Source: Calliopsis andreniformis
Lineage: Eukaryota; Arthropoda; Insecta; Hymenoptera; Andrenidae
NCBI RefSeq assembly: GCF_051401765.1
Contig: NW_027480423.1
Location: 15,004,001-15,068,000 of the forward strand
Length of the DNA stretch: 64,000 bases
Direction: 5' to 3'
The notes under the pieces were generated by a model. It saw only the letters and a program-made list of their open reading frames with translations, did no database searches and had not been told where the DNA came from. Shown here piece after piece: positions 50,774 to 62,935 of this stretch; the first letter of the stretch is position 1, and every line of letters starts with the position of its first letter. Position numbers and translations under genes: made by a program.

Positions 50774-51602
50774 GACTTCTGAGGCCGTAGCTATTCGATG
50801 TGGTGGAAGAACGCCATAGAGTGAAGCCTAGGTTGCCCGGAACGTAGAAATGACCATCCCTTTCAAACTGGTTGCAATTATTCCGGTTATATGATGGAAA
50901 AACTGTTGTATTTTTATTGCGTTTTATGCTTCGGGCATTGGCTTCTAAGGCCCTGACTATTCAATCTGTTGGAGCAACGCCCTAGGGTGTAGCCTAGGTT
51001 GCCCGGAAAGTAGAAATGACCACAGCTTTCATACTGGTTGCAATTACTCGTTTTATATGATGGAAAAACTGTTGTATTTATATTGTATTTTATGCTTCTG
51101 GCGTTCACTTCTTAGGCCCTAACTTTTCGATCTGGTGGAACAACGCCCTAGGGTGAAGCCTAGGTTGCCCGGAACGTACAAATGACCATCACTTTCACAC
51201 GGGTTCAATTATTCCTATTATAGGATGGAAAGACTGTTGTACTTTTATTGTATTTTATGCTTCAGGCGTTTACTTCTAAGGCCCTCAGTATTCGATCTGG
51301 TGGAGGAACGCCCTAGAGTGAAACCTAGGTTGCCCGGAAAGTAGAAATAACCACAACTTTCATACTTGTTGCAATTATTCGTTTTATACGATGGAAAAAC
51401 TGTTGTATTTATATTGTTTTTTATGCTTCTGGCGGTGACTTCTAAGGCCCTAACTATTCAATCTGTTGGAGCAACGCCCTAGGGTGTAGCCTAGGTTGCC
51501 CGGAAAGTAGAAATGACCACAACTTTCATACTGGTTGCAATTACTCGTTTTATATGATGGAAAAACTGTTGTATTTATATTGTATTTTATGCTTCTGGCG
51601 TT
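50774..51602 (+). repeat. 995-bp HOR, copy 4 (five monomers, truncated)
   Basis: Follows copy 2 in subtype markers (CTAACTTTTCG, GGCGTTTACTTC) and leaves the register at about 51,603, one monomer early. Its last ~115 bp begin the block that recurs at 62,936. Confidence 0.88.
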
Positions 51603-52552
51603 CACTTCTTAGGCCCTAACTATTCGATCTGGTGGAGCAACGCCCTATAGTGAAGCCTAGGTTGCCCGGAACGTAGAAATGACCATAACCTTCATACTGG
51701 TTGCAATCATTCGTTTTATATGATGGAAGAACTGTTGTGATTATATTGTATTTTATGCTGCTGGCGTTCACTTCTTAGGCCCTAACTATTCGATCTGGTG
51801 GAACAACGCCCTGGGGTGAAGCCTAGGTTGCCCGGGACGTTGAAATGACCATAACTTTGACACTGGTTGCTATTATTCGTTTTATACGATGGAAAAACTG
51901 TTCTATTAATTTTGTGTTTTATGCTTCGGGCGTTGACTTCTAAGGCCCTAACTGTTTGATCTGGTGGAGCAACGCCCTAGAGTGAAGCCTAGGTTGCCCG
52001 GAACGTAGAAATGACCATAACTTTCACACTGGTTGCTATTATTCGCTCTATACGATGGAAAAACTGTTATATTTATATTGTATCTAATGCTTCTGGCGTT
52101 GACTCCTTAGGCCCAGACAATTCGATCTGGTGGAACAACGCCCTAGAGTGTAGCCTAGGTTGCCTGGAACGTACAAATGACCATCACTTTCACACGGGTT
52201 GCAATTATTCCTGTTATAGGATGGAAAGACTGTTGTATCTTTATTGTTTTTTATGCTTCAGGCGTTGACTTCTGAGGCCGTAGGTATTCGATGTTGTGGA
52301 AGAACGCCATAGAGTGAAGCCTAGGTTGCCCGGAACGTAGAAATGACCATAACTTTCATACTGGTTGCAATTATTCGTTTTATATGATGGAAAAACTGTT
52401 CTATTTATTTTGTATTTTATGCTTCGGGCATTGACTTCTAAGGCCCTAACTATTCAATCTGTTGGATCAACGCCCTAGGGTGTAGCCTAGGTTGCCCGGA
52501 AAGTAGAAATGACCACAACTTTCATACTGGTTGCAATTACTCGTTTTATATG
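51488..52552 (+). repeat. Long-range duplicate block, copy 1
   Basis: Reads the same, base for base as far as I could check by eye, as 62,936-64,000 (offset 11,448, 69 x 166 minus 6), including private states such as CCCGGGACGTTGAAATG, TTTTGTGTTTTATGC and GTAGGTATTCGATGTTGTGG. The first mismatch to the left is T at 51,487 against A at 62,935. Its right limit is set by the window end. Confidence 0.9.
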
Positions 52553-55500
52553 ATGGAAACATGTTGTATTTATATTGTATTTTATGCTTCTGGCGTTCAC
52601 TTCTTAGGCCCAAACTATTCGATCTGGTGGAACAACGCCCTGTGGTGAAGCCTAGGTTGCCCTGGACGTAGAAATGACCATAACTTTGACACTGGTTGCT
52701 ATTATTCGTTTTATACAATGGAAAAACTGTTGTATTAATTTAGTATTTTATGCTTCGGGCGTTGACTTCTGAGGCCCTAACTGTTTGATCTGGTGGAGCA
52801 ACGCCCTAGAGTGAAGCCTAGGTTGCCCGGAACGATGAAATGACCATAACTTTCACACTGGATGCTATTATTCGTTCTATGCGATAGAAAAACTGTTATA
52901 TTTATATTGTATCTTATGCTTCTGGCGTTGACTTCTGAGGCCCTAATAATTCGATCTGGTGGAACAACGCCCTAGAGTGAAGCCTAGGTTGCCTGGAACG
53001 TACAAATGCCAATCACTTTCACACGGGTTGCAATTATTCCTGTTATAGGATGGAAAGACTGTTGTATTTTTATTGTATTTTATGCTTCAGGCGTTGACTT
53101 CTGAGGCCGCAGCTATTCGATGTGGTTGAAGAACGCCATAGAGTGAAGCCTAGGTTGCCCGGAACGAAGAAATGACCATAACCTTCATACTGGTTGCAAT
53201 CATTCGTTTTATATGATGGAAGAACTGTTGTGTTTATATTGTATTTTATGCTGCTGGCGTTCACTTCTTAGGCCCTAACTATTCGATCTGGTGGAACAAC
53301 GCCCTGGGGTGAAGCCTAGGTTGCCCGGAACGTAGAAATGGCCATAACTTTCAAACTGGTTGCTATTATACGTTTTATACGATGGAAAAACTGTTATATT
53401 TATATTGTACTTTATGCTTCTGGCGTTGCCTTCTTAGGCCCTAACTGTTCGATCTGGTAGAACAACGCCCTAGAGTGAAGCCTAGGTTACCCGGAACGTA
53501 GAAATGACCATCACTTCCAGACTGGTAGCAATCATTCGTTTTATACGATGGAAAAACTGTTGTATTTATATTGTATTTTATGCTTCTGGCGTTCACTTCT
53601 TGGGCCCTAACTATTCGATCTGGTGGAGCAACGCCCCAGAGTGAAGCCGAGGTTGCCCGGAACGTAGAAATGACCATCACTTTCAAACTGGTTGCAATTA
53701 TTCCGGTTATATGATGGAAAAACTGTTGTATTTTTATTGCATTTTATGCTTCGGGCATTCACTTCTAAGGCGCTAACTATTCAGTCTGTTGGAGCAACGC
53801 CCTAGGGTGTAGCCTAGGTTGCCCGGAAAGTAGAAATGACCACAGCTTTCATACTGGTTGTAATTACCCGTTTTATATGATGGAAAAACTGTTGTATTTA
53901 TATTGTGTTTTATGCTTCTGGCGTTCACTTCTTAGGCCCTAACTATTCGATCTGGTGGAGCAACGCCCTATAGTGAAGCCTAGGTTGCCCGGAACGTAGA
54001 AATGACCATAACCTTCATACTGGTTGCAATCATTCGTTTTATATGATGGAAGAACTGTTGTGATTATATTGTATTTTATGCTGCTGGCGTTCACTTCTTA
54101 GGCCCTAAATATTCGATCTGGTGGAACAACGCCCTGGGGTGAAGCCTAGGTTGCCCGGGACGTAGAAATGAACATAACTTTCATACTGGTTGCAATTATT
54201 CGTTTTATATGATGGAAGAACTGTTGTATTTATATTGTATTTTATGCTGCTGGCGTTCACTTCTTAGGCCCTAACTGTTCGATCTGGTGGAACAACGCCC
54301 TGGGGTGAAGCCTAGGTTGCCCGGAACGTAGAAATGACCATAACTTTGACACTGGTTGCTATTATTCGTGTTATACGATGGAAAAACTGTTCTATCAATT
54401 TTGTATTTTATGCTTCGCGCGTTGACTTCTAAGGCCCTAACTGTTTGATCTGGTAGAGCAACGCCCTAGGGTGAAGCCTAGGTTGCCCGGAACGAAGAAA
54501 TGACCATAACTTTCACACTGGATGCTATTATTCGTTCTATACGATTGAAAAACTGTTATATTTATATTGTATCTTATGCTTCTGGCGTTGACTCCTTAGG
54601 ACCAGACAATTCGATCTGGTGGAACAACGCCCTAGAGTGAAGCCTAGGTTGCCTGGAACGTACAAATGCCAATCACTTTCACACGGATTGCAATTATTCC
54701 TGTTTTAGGATGGAAAGACTGTTGTATTTTTATTGTATTTTATGCTTCAGGCGTTGACTTCTGAGGCCGCAGCTATTCGATGTGGTGGAAGAACGCCATA
54801 GAGTGATGCCTAGGTTGCCCGGAACGTAGAAATGACCATAACATTCATACTGGTTGCAATCATTCGTTTTATATGATGGAAGAACTGTTGTGTTTATATT
54901 GTATTTTATGCTGCTGGCGTTCACTTCTTAGGCCCTAACTATTCGATCTGGTGGAACAACGCCCTGGGGTGAAGCCTAGGTTGCCCGGAACGTAGAAATG
55001 GCCATAACTTCCAAACTGGTTGCTATTGTACGTTTTATACGATGGAAAAACTGTTATATTTATATTGTACTTTATGCTTCTGGCGTTGCCTTCTTAGGCC
55101 CTAACTGTTCGATCTGGTAGAACAACGCCATAGAGTGAAGCGTAGGTTGCCCGGAACGTAGAAATGACCATAACTTTCATACTAGTTGCAATTATTCGTT
55201 TTATATGATGGAAGAACTGTTGTATTTATATTGTATTTTATGCTGCTGGCGTTCACTTCTTAGGCCCTAACTGTTCGATCTGGTGGAACAACGCTCTGGG
55301 GTGAAGCCTAGGTTGCCCGGAACGTAGAAATGACCATAACTTTGACACTGGTTGCTATTATTCGTGTTATACGATGGAAAAACTGTTCTATCCATTTTGT
55401 ATTTTATGCTTCGCGCGTTGACTTCTAAGGCCCTAACTGTTTGATCTGGTGGAGCAACGCCCTAGAGTGAAGCCTAGGTTGCCCGGAACGAAGAAATGAC

Positions 55501-56884
55501 CATAACTTTCACACTGGATGCTATTATTCGTTCTATACGATTGAAAAACTGTTATATTTATATTGTATCTTATGCTTCTGGCGTCGACTCCTTAGGCCCA
55601 GACAATTCGATCTGGTGGAACAACGCCCTAGAGTGAAGCCTAGGTTGCCTGGAACGTACAAATGACCATCACTTTCACACGGGTTGCAATTATTCCTGTT
55701 ATAGGATGGAAAGACTGTTGTATCTTTATTGTTTTTTATGCTTCAGGCGTTGACTTCTGAGGCCGTAGGCATTCGATGTTGTGGAAGAACGCCATAGAGT
55801 GAAGCCTAGGTTGCCCGGAACGTAGAAATGACCATAACTTTCATACTGGTTGCAATTATTCGTTTTATATGATGGAAAAACTGTTCTATTTATTTTGTAT
55901 TTTATGCTTCGGGCATTGACTTCTAAGGCCCTCACTATTCAATCTGTTGGATCAACGCCCTAGGGTGTAGCCTAGGTTGCGCGGAAAGTAGAAATGACCA
56001 CAGCTTTCATACTGGTTGCAATTACTCGTTTTATATGATGGAAACCTGTTGTATTTATATTGTATTTTATGCTTCTGGCGTTCACTTCTTAGGCCCAAAC
56101 TATTCGATCTGGTGGAACAACGCCCTGTGGTGAAGCCTAGGTTGCCCTGGACGTAGAAATGACCATAACTTTGACACTGGTTGCTATTATTCGTTCTATA
56201 CGATGGAAAAACTGTTCTATTAATTTTGTATTTTATGCTTCGGGCGTTGACTTCTAAGGCCCTAACTGTTTGATCTGGTGGAGCAACGCCCTAGAGTGAA
56301 GCCTAGGTTGCCTGGAACGATGAAATGACCATAACTTTCACACTGGATGCTATTATTCGTTCTATACGATTGAAAAACTGTTATATTTATATTGTATCTT
56401 ATGCTTCTAGCGTTGACTACTTAGGCCCTGACAATTCGATCTGGTGGAACAACGCTCTAGAGTGAAGCCTAGGTTGCCTGGAACGTACAAATGACCATCA
56501 CTTTCACACGGGTTGCAATTATTCCTGTTATAGGATGGAAAGACTGTTGTATCTTTATTGTTTTTTATGCTTCAGGCGTTGACTTCTGAGGCCGTAGCTA
56601 TTCGATGTGGTGGAAGAACGCCATAGAGTGAAGCCTAGGTTGCCGGGAACGTAGAAATGACCATAACTTTCATACTGGTTGCAATTATTCGTTTTATATG
56701 ATGGAAAAACTGTTCTATTTATTTTGTATTTTATGCTTCGGGCATTGACTTCTAAGGCCCTAACTATTCAATCTGTTGGATCAACGCCCTAGGGTGTAGC
56801 CTAGGTTGCCCGGAAAGTAGAAATGACCACAACTTTCATACTGGTTGCAATTACTCGTTTTATATGATGGAAACCTGTTGTATT
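52553..56884 (+). repeat. Mosaic monomers with 5-, 10- and 14-unit spacing
   Basis: Positions about 52,800-53,480 recur at about 54,460-55,140 (1,660 bp, 10 monomers). The segment at 51,601 recurs from 53,924 (offset 2,323, 14 monomers minus 1). Positions 52,240-52,560 recur near 55,727-56,045. The GGAAACCTGTTG monomer, which has lost bases of GGAAAAACTG, occurs near 56,040 and 56,871 (5-unit spacing), with a GGAAACATG form at 52,555. No unique sequence. Confidence 0.78.
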
Positions 56885-57641
56885 TATATTGTATTTTATG
56901 CTTCTGGCGTTGACCTCTTATGCCATAACTATTCCATCTGGTGGAACAACGCCCTAGGGTGAAGCCTAGGTTGCCCGGAACGTAGAAATGGAAATAAGTT
57001 TCACACCGGTAGCAATTATTCGTTTTATACGATGGAAAAACAGTTCTATTTATTTTGTATTTTATGCTTCGGCCGTTGACTTCTAAAGCCCTAACTATTC
57101 GATCTGTTGGAGCAACGCCATAGGGTGAAGCCTAGGTTGCCGGAAAGTAGAAATGACCATAACTTTCATACTGGTTGCAATTATTCGTTTTATACGATGG
57201 AAAAACTGTTGTATTTATATTGTACTTTATGCTTCTGACGTTCACTTCTTAGGCCCTAACTAATCGATCTGGTGGAGCAACTCCCTAGAGTGAAGCCGAG
57301 GTTGCCTGGAACGTAGAAATGACCATCACTTTCAAACTGGTTGCAATTATTCCGGTTATATGATGGAAAAACTGTTGTATTTTTATTGCATTTTATGCTT
57401 CGGGCATTGACTTCTAAGGCCCTAACTATTCAATCTGTTGGAGCAACGCCCTAGGGTGTAGCCTAGGTTGCCCGGAAAGTAGAAATGACCACAACTTTCA
57501 TACTGGTTGCAATTACTCGTTTGATATGATGGAAAGACTGTTGTATTTATATTGTATTTTATGCTTCTGGCGTTCACTTCTTAGGCCCTAACTATTCGAT
57601 CTGGTGGAACAACGCCCTAGGGTGAAGCCTAGGTTGCCCGG
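56885..57641 (+). repeat. 30-monomer-spaced duplication, copy 1
   Basis: Collinear with 61,863-62,619 at offset 4,978. Shared rare states are GTTGACCTCTTATG, TTCGGCCGTTGACTTCTAAA, a 1-bp loss in GGTTGCCGGAAAG and GCAACTCCCTAGAG. They part at GGAAAGTAG against GGAACGTAG. Confidence 0.84.
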
Positions 57642-60600
57642 AAAGTAGAAATGACAATAACTTTCACTCTGGTTGCAATTATTCGTTTTATACGATGGAA
57701 AAGCTGTTGCATCTTTATTGTATTTTATGGTTCTGTCGCTGACGTCTAAGGCCGTAGCTATTAGATGTGGTGGAGCAACGCACTAGAGTGACGCCTAGGT
57801 TGCCCGGAACGTAGAAATGACCATAACTTTCATACTGGTTGCAATTACTCGTTTTATATGATGGAAGAACTGTTCTATTTATATTGTATTTTATGCTGCT
57901 GGCGTTCACTTCTTAGGCCCTGACTATTCAATCTGTTGGGTCAACGCCCTAGAGTGCAGCCTAGGTTGCTCGGAATGTAGAAATGACCATAACATTCACA
58001 CTGGTTGAAATTATTCGTTTTATACGATGGAAAAGCTGTTGCATCTTTATTGTATTTTATGCTTCTGGCATTGACTTCTAAGGCCCTAACTATTCGATCT
58101 TGTGGAGCAACGCGCTAGAGTGAAGCCTAGGTTGCCCGGAACGTAGAAATGACCATCACTTTCAAACTGGTTGCAATTAATCCTTTTATACGAAGGAAAA
58201 ACTGTTGTATTTTTATTGCATTTTATGCTTCGGGCATTGACTTCTAAGGCCCTAACAATTCAATCTGTTGGAGCAACGCCCTAGGGTGTAGCCTAGGTTG
58301 CACGGAAAGTAGAAATGACCACAACTTTCATACTGGTTGCAATTACTCGTTTTATATGATGGAAAAACTGTTGTATTTATATTGTATTTTATGCTTCTGG
58401 CTTTCACTTCTTAGGCCCTAACTATTCGATCTGGTAGAACAACGCCCTAGGGTGAAGCCTAGGTTGCCCGGAACGTAGAAATGACCATAACTTTTCACTG
58501 GTAGCAATGATTCGTTTTATACCATGGACAAACTGTTCCATTTATTTTGTATTTTATGCTTCGGGCGTTGACTTCTAAGGCCCTAACAATTCGATCTGGT
58601 GGAACAACGCCCTAGAGTGAAGCCTAGGTTGCCTGGAACGTACAAATGACCATCACTTTCACACGGGTTGCAATTATTCCTGTCATAGGATGGAAAGACT
58701 GTTGTATTTTTATTGTATTTTATGCTTCAGGCGATGACTTCTGAGGCCGCAGCTATTCGATGTGGTGGAAGAACGCCATACAGTGAAGCGTAGGTTGCCC
58801 GGAACCCAGATATGACCATAACTTTCATACTGGTTGCAATTATTCGTTTTAAATGATGGAAGAACTGTTGTATTTATATTGTATTTTATGCTGCTGGCGT
58901 TCACGTCTTAGGCCCTACCTATTCGATCTGGTGGAACAACGCCCTGGGGTGAAGCCTAGGTTGCCCGGAACGTAGAAATGACCATAACTTTCACACTGGT
59001 TGAAATGATTCGTTTTATACGATGGTAAAACTGTTATATTTAAATTGTATTTTATACTTCTGGCGTTGATTTCTTAGGCCCTAACTATTCAATCTGTTGG
59101 AGCAACGCTCTAGGGTGAAGCCTAGGTTGCCCGGAAAGTAGAAATGACAATAACTTTCACACTGGTTGCAATTATTCGTTTTATACGATGGAAAAGCTGT
59201 TGCATCTTTAGTGTATTTTATGCTTCTGTCGTTGACGACTAAGGCCGTAGATATTAGATGTGGTGGAGCATCGCACTAGAGTGACGCCTAGGTTGCCCGG
59301 AACGTAGAAATGACCAATACTATCGCAATGTTTGCATTTATTCATTTTATACGTTGGAAAAACTGCTGTACTTATATTGTATTTTATGCTTCTGGCGTTG
59401 ACCTCTTATGCCATAACTACTCCATCTGGTGGAACAACGCCCTAGGGTGAAGCCTAGGTTGCCCGGAACGTAGAAATGGAAATAAGTTTCACACCGGTAG
59501 CAATTATTCGTTTTATACGATGGAAAAACAGTTCTATTTATTTTGTATTCTATGCTTCGGCCGTTGACTTCTAAGGCCCTAACTGTTTGATCTGGTGGAG
59601 CAACGCCCTAGAGTAAAGCCTAGGTTGCCCGGAACGTAGAAATGACCATAACATTCACACTGGTTGCTATTATTCGTTCTATACGATGGAAAAACTGTTA
59701 TATTTATATTGTATCTTATGCTTCTGGCGTTGACTTCTTAGGCCCTAACAATTCGATCTGGTGGAACAACGCCCTAGAGAGAAGCCTAGGTTGCCTGGAA
59801 CGTACAAATGACCATCACTTTCACACGGGTTCCAATTATTCCTGTTATAGGATGGGAAGACTGTTGTATTTTTATTGTATTTTATGCTTCAGGCGTTGAC
59901 TCCTGAGGCCGCAGCTATTCGATGTGGTGGAAGAACGCCATAGAGTGAAGCGTAGGTTGCCCGGAACGTAGAAATGACCATAACTTTCATACTGGTTGCA
60001 ATTATTCGTTTTATATGATGGAAGAACTGTTGTATTTATATTGTATTTTATGCTGCTGGCGTTCACTTCTTAGGCCCTAACTATTCGATCTGGTGAAACA
60101 AAGCCCTGGGGTGAAGTCTAGGTTGCCCGGAACGTAGAAATGACCATAACTTTGACACTGGTTGCTATTATTCGTTTTATACGATGGAAAAACTGTTCTA
60201 TTAATTTTGTATTTTATGCTTCGGGCGTTGACTTCTAAGGCCCTAACTGTTTGATCTGGTGGAGCAACGCCCTAGGGTGAAGCCTAGGTTGCCCGGAACG
60301 AAGAAATGACCATAACTTTCACACTGGATGCTCTTATTCGTTCTATACGATGGAAAAACTGTTATATTTATATTGTATCTTATGCTTCTGGCGTTGACTT
60401 CTTAGGCCCTAACAATTCGATCTGGTGGAACAACGCCCTAGAGTGAAGCCCAGGTTGCCTGGAACGTACAAATGACCATCACTTTCACACGGGTTGCAAT
60501 TATTCCTGTTATAGGATGGAAAGACTGCTGTATCTTTATTGTATTTTATGATTCAGGCGTTGACTTCTGAGGCCGTAGCTATTCGATGTGGTAGAACGAC

Positions 60601-61862
60601 GCCCTACAGTGAAGCCTATGTTACCCGTAACGTAGAAATGACCAGTACTTTCACCCTGTTTGCAGTGACACCTGTTATACGACAGAAAAACTGTTGCATC
60701 TTTAATGAATTTTATGCTTCTGGCGTTGACTTCTAAGGCCCTAACTATTCTATTTGGTGTATCAACGCCCCAGAGTGCAGCCTAGCTTGCCCGGAAAGTA
60801 GAAATGACAATAACTTTCACTCTGGTTGCAATTATTCGTTTTATACGATGGAAAAGCTGTTGCATCTTTATTGTATTTTATGCTTCTGTCGTCGACGTCT
60901 AAGGCTGTAGCTATTAGATGTGGTGGAGCAACGCACTAGAGTGACGCCTTGGTTGCCTGCAACGTAGAAATGACCATCACTTTCAAACTGGTTGCAATTA
61001 TTCCGGTTATATGATGGAAAAACTGTTGTATTTTTATTGCATTTTATGCTTCGAGCATTGACTTCTAAGGCCCTAACTATTCAATCTGTTGGAGCAACGC
61101 CCTAGGGTGTAGCCTAGGTTGCCCGGAAAGTAGAAATGACCACATCTTTCATACTGGTTGCAATTACTCGTTTGATATGATGGAAAGACTGTTGTATTTA
61201 TATTGTATTTTATGCTTCTGGCGTTCACTTCTTAGGCCCTAACTATTCGATCTGGTGGAACAACGCCCTAGGGTGAAGCCTAGGTTGCCCGGAACGTAGA
61301 AATGACCATATCTTTTACACTGGTTGCAATTATTCGTTTTATATGATGGAAGAACTGTTGTATTTATATTGTATTTTATGCTGCTGGCGTTCACTTCTTA
61401 GGCCCTGACTATTCAATCTGTTGGGTCAACGCCCTAGAGTGAAGCCTAGGTTGCTCGGAATGTAGAAATGACCATAACATTCACACTGGTTGCAATTAAT
61501 CCTTTTATACGATGGAAAAACTGTTGTATTTTTATTGCATTTTATGCTTCCGGCGTTGACTTCTAGGGCCCTAACTATTCAATCTGTTGGAGCAACGCCC
61601 TAGGGTGAAGCCTAGGTTGCCCGGAAAGTAGAAATGACAATAACTTTCACTCTGGTTGCAATTATTCGTTTTATACGATGGAAAAGCTGTTGCATCTTTA
61701 TTGTATTTTATGCTTCTGTCGTTGACGTCTAAGGCCGTAGCTATTAGATGTGTTGGAGCAACGCACTAGAGTGACGCCTAGGTTGCCTGCAACGTAGAAA
61801 TGACCATTACTGTCGCAATGTTTGCAATTATTCATTTTATACGTTGGAAAAACTGTTGTACT
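57642..61862 (+). repeat. Mosaic monomers with 5-, 8- and 15-unit spacing
   Basis: About 59,090-59,580 recurs at 61,580-62,070 (2,490 bp, exactly 15 monomers), including GCTATTAGATG-type and GTTGACCTCTTATG monomers. About 60,970-61,620 recurs at 62,297-62,947 (1,327 bp, 8 monomers minus 1). The segment at 60,791 recurs at 61,621 (830 bp). All sequence is satellite. Confidence 0.78.
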
Positions 61863-62935
61863 TATATTGTATTTTATGCTTCTGGCGTTGACCTCTTATG
61901 GCATAACTATTCCATCTGGTGGAACAACGCCCTAGGGTGAAGCCTAGGTTGCCCGGAACGTAGAAATGGAAATAACTTTCACACCGGTAGCAATTATTCG
62001 TTTTATACGATGGAAAAACAGTTCTATTTATTTTGTATTTTATGCTTCGGCCGTTGACTTCTAAAGCCCTAACTATTCGATCTGTTGGAGCAACACCCTA
62101 GGGTGAAGCCTAGGTTGCCGGAAAGTAGAAATGACCTTAACTTTCATACTGGTTGCAATTATTCGTTTTATACGATGGAAAAACTGTTGTATTTATATTG
62201 TATTTTATGCTTCTGGCGTTCACTTCTAAGGCCCTAACTATTCGATCTGGTGGAGCAACTCCCTAGAGTGAAGCCGAGGTTGCCCGGAACGTAGAAATGA
62301 CCATCACTTTCAAACTGGTTGCAATTATTCCGGTTATATGATGGAAAAACTGTTGTATTTTTATTGCATTTTATGCTTCGGGCATTGACTTCTAAGGCCC
62401 TAACTATTCAATCTGTTGGAGCAACGCCCTAGGGTGTAGCCTAAGTTGCCCGGAAAGTAGAAATGACCACAACTTTCATACTGGTTGCAATTACTCGTTT
62501 TATATGATGGAAAGACTGTTGTATTTATACTGTGTTTTATGCTTCTGGCGTTCACTTCTTAGGCCCTAACTATTCGATCTGGTGGAACAACGCCCTAGGG
62601 TGAAGCCTAGGTTGCCCGGAACGTAGAAATTACCATAACTTTTACACTGGTTGCAATTATTCGTTTTATATGATGGAAGAACTGTTGTATTTATATTGTA
62701 TTTTATGCTGCTGGCGTTCACTTCTTAGGCCCTGACTATTCAATCTGTTGGGTCAACGCCCTAGAGTGAAGCCTAGGTTGCTCGGAATGTAGAAATGACC
62801 ATAACATTCACACTGGTTGCAATTAATCCTTTTATACGATGGAAAAACTGTTGTATTTTTATTGCATTTTATGCTTCCGGCGTTGACTTCTAAGGCCCTA
62901 ACTATTCAATCTGTTGGAGCAACGCCTTAGGGTGA
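61863..62935 (+). repeat. Junction of 30-, 15- and 8-monomer duplicates
   Basis: Matches 56,885-57,641 up to 62,619 and matches 60,970-61,620 from about 62,297, so two duplication histories overlap here. Downstream of 62,619 it follows only the 8-monomer partner. Confidence 0.82.

Noticed and set aside
47930..51108. Four copies of an identical 64-residue minus-strand frame about 995 bp apart, resembling a conserved small-protein family
   Set aside because: The conservation is explained by the recent 995-bp HOR amplification; neutral sequence between them is equally conserved, and related frames elsewhere vary at non-synonymous sites freely.
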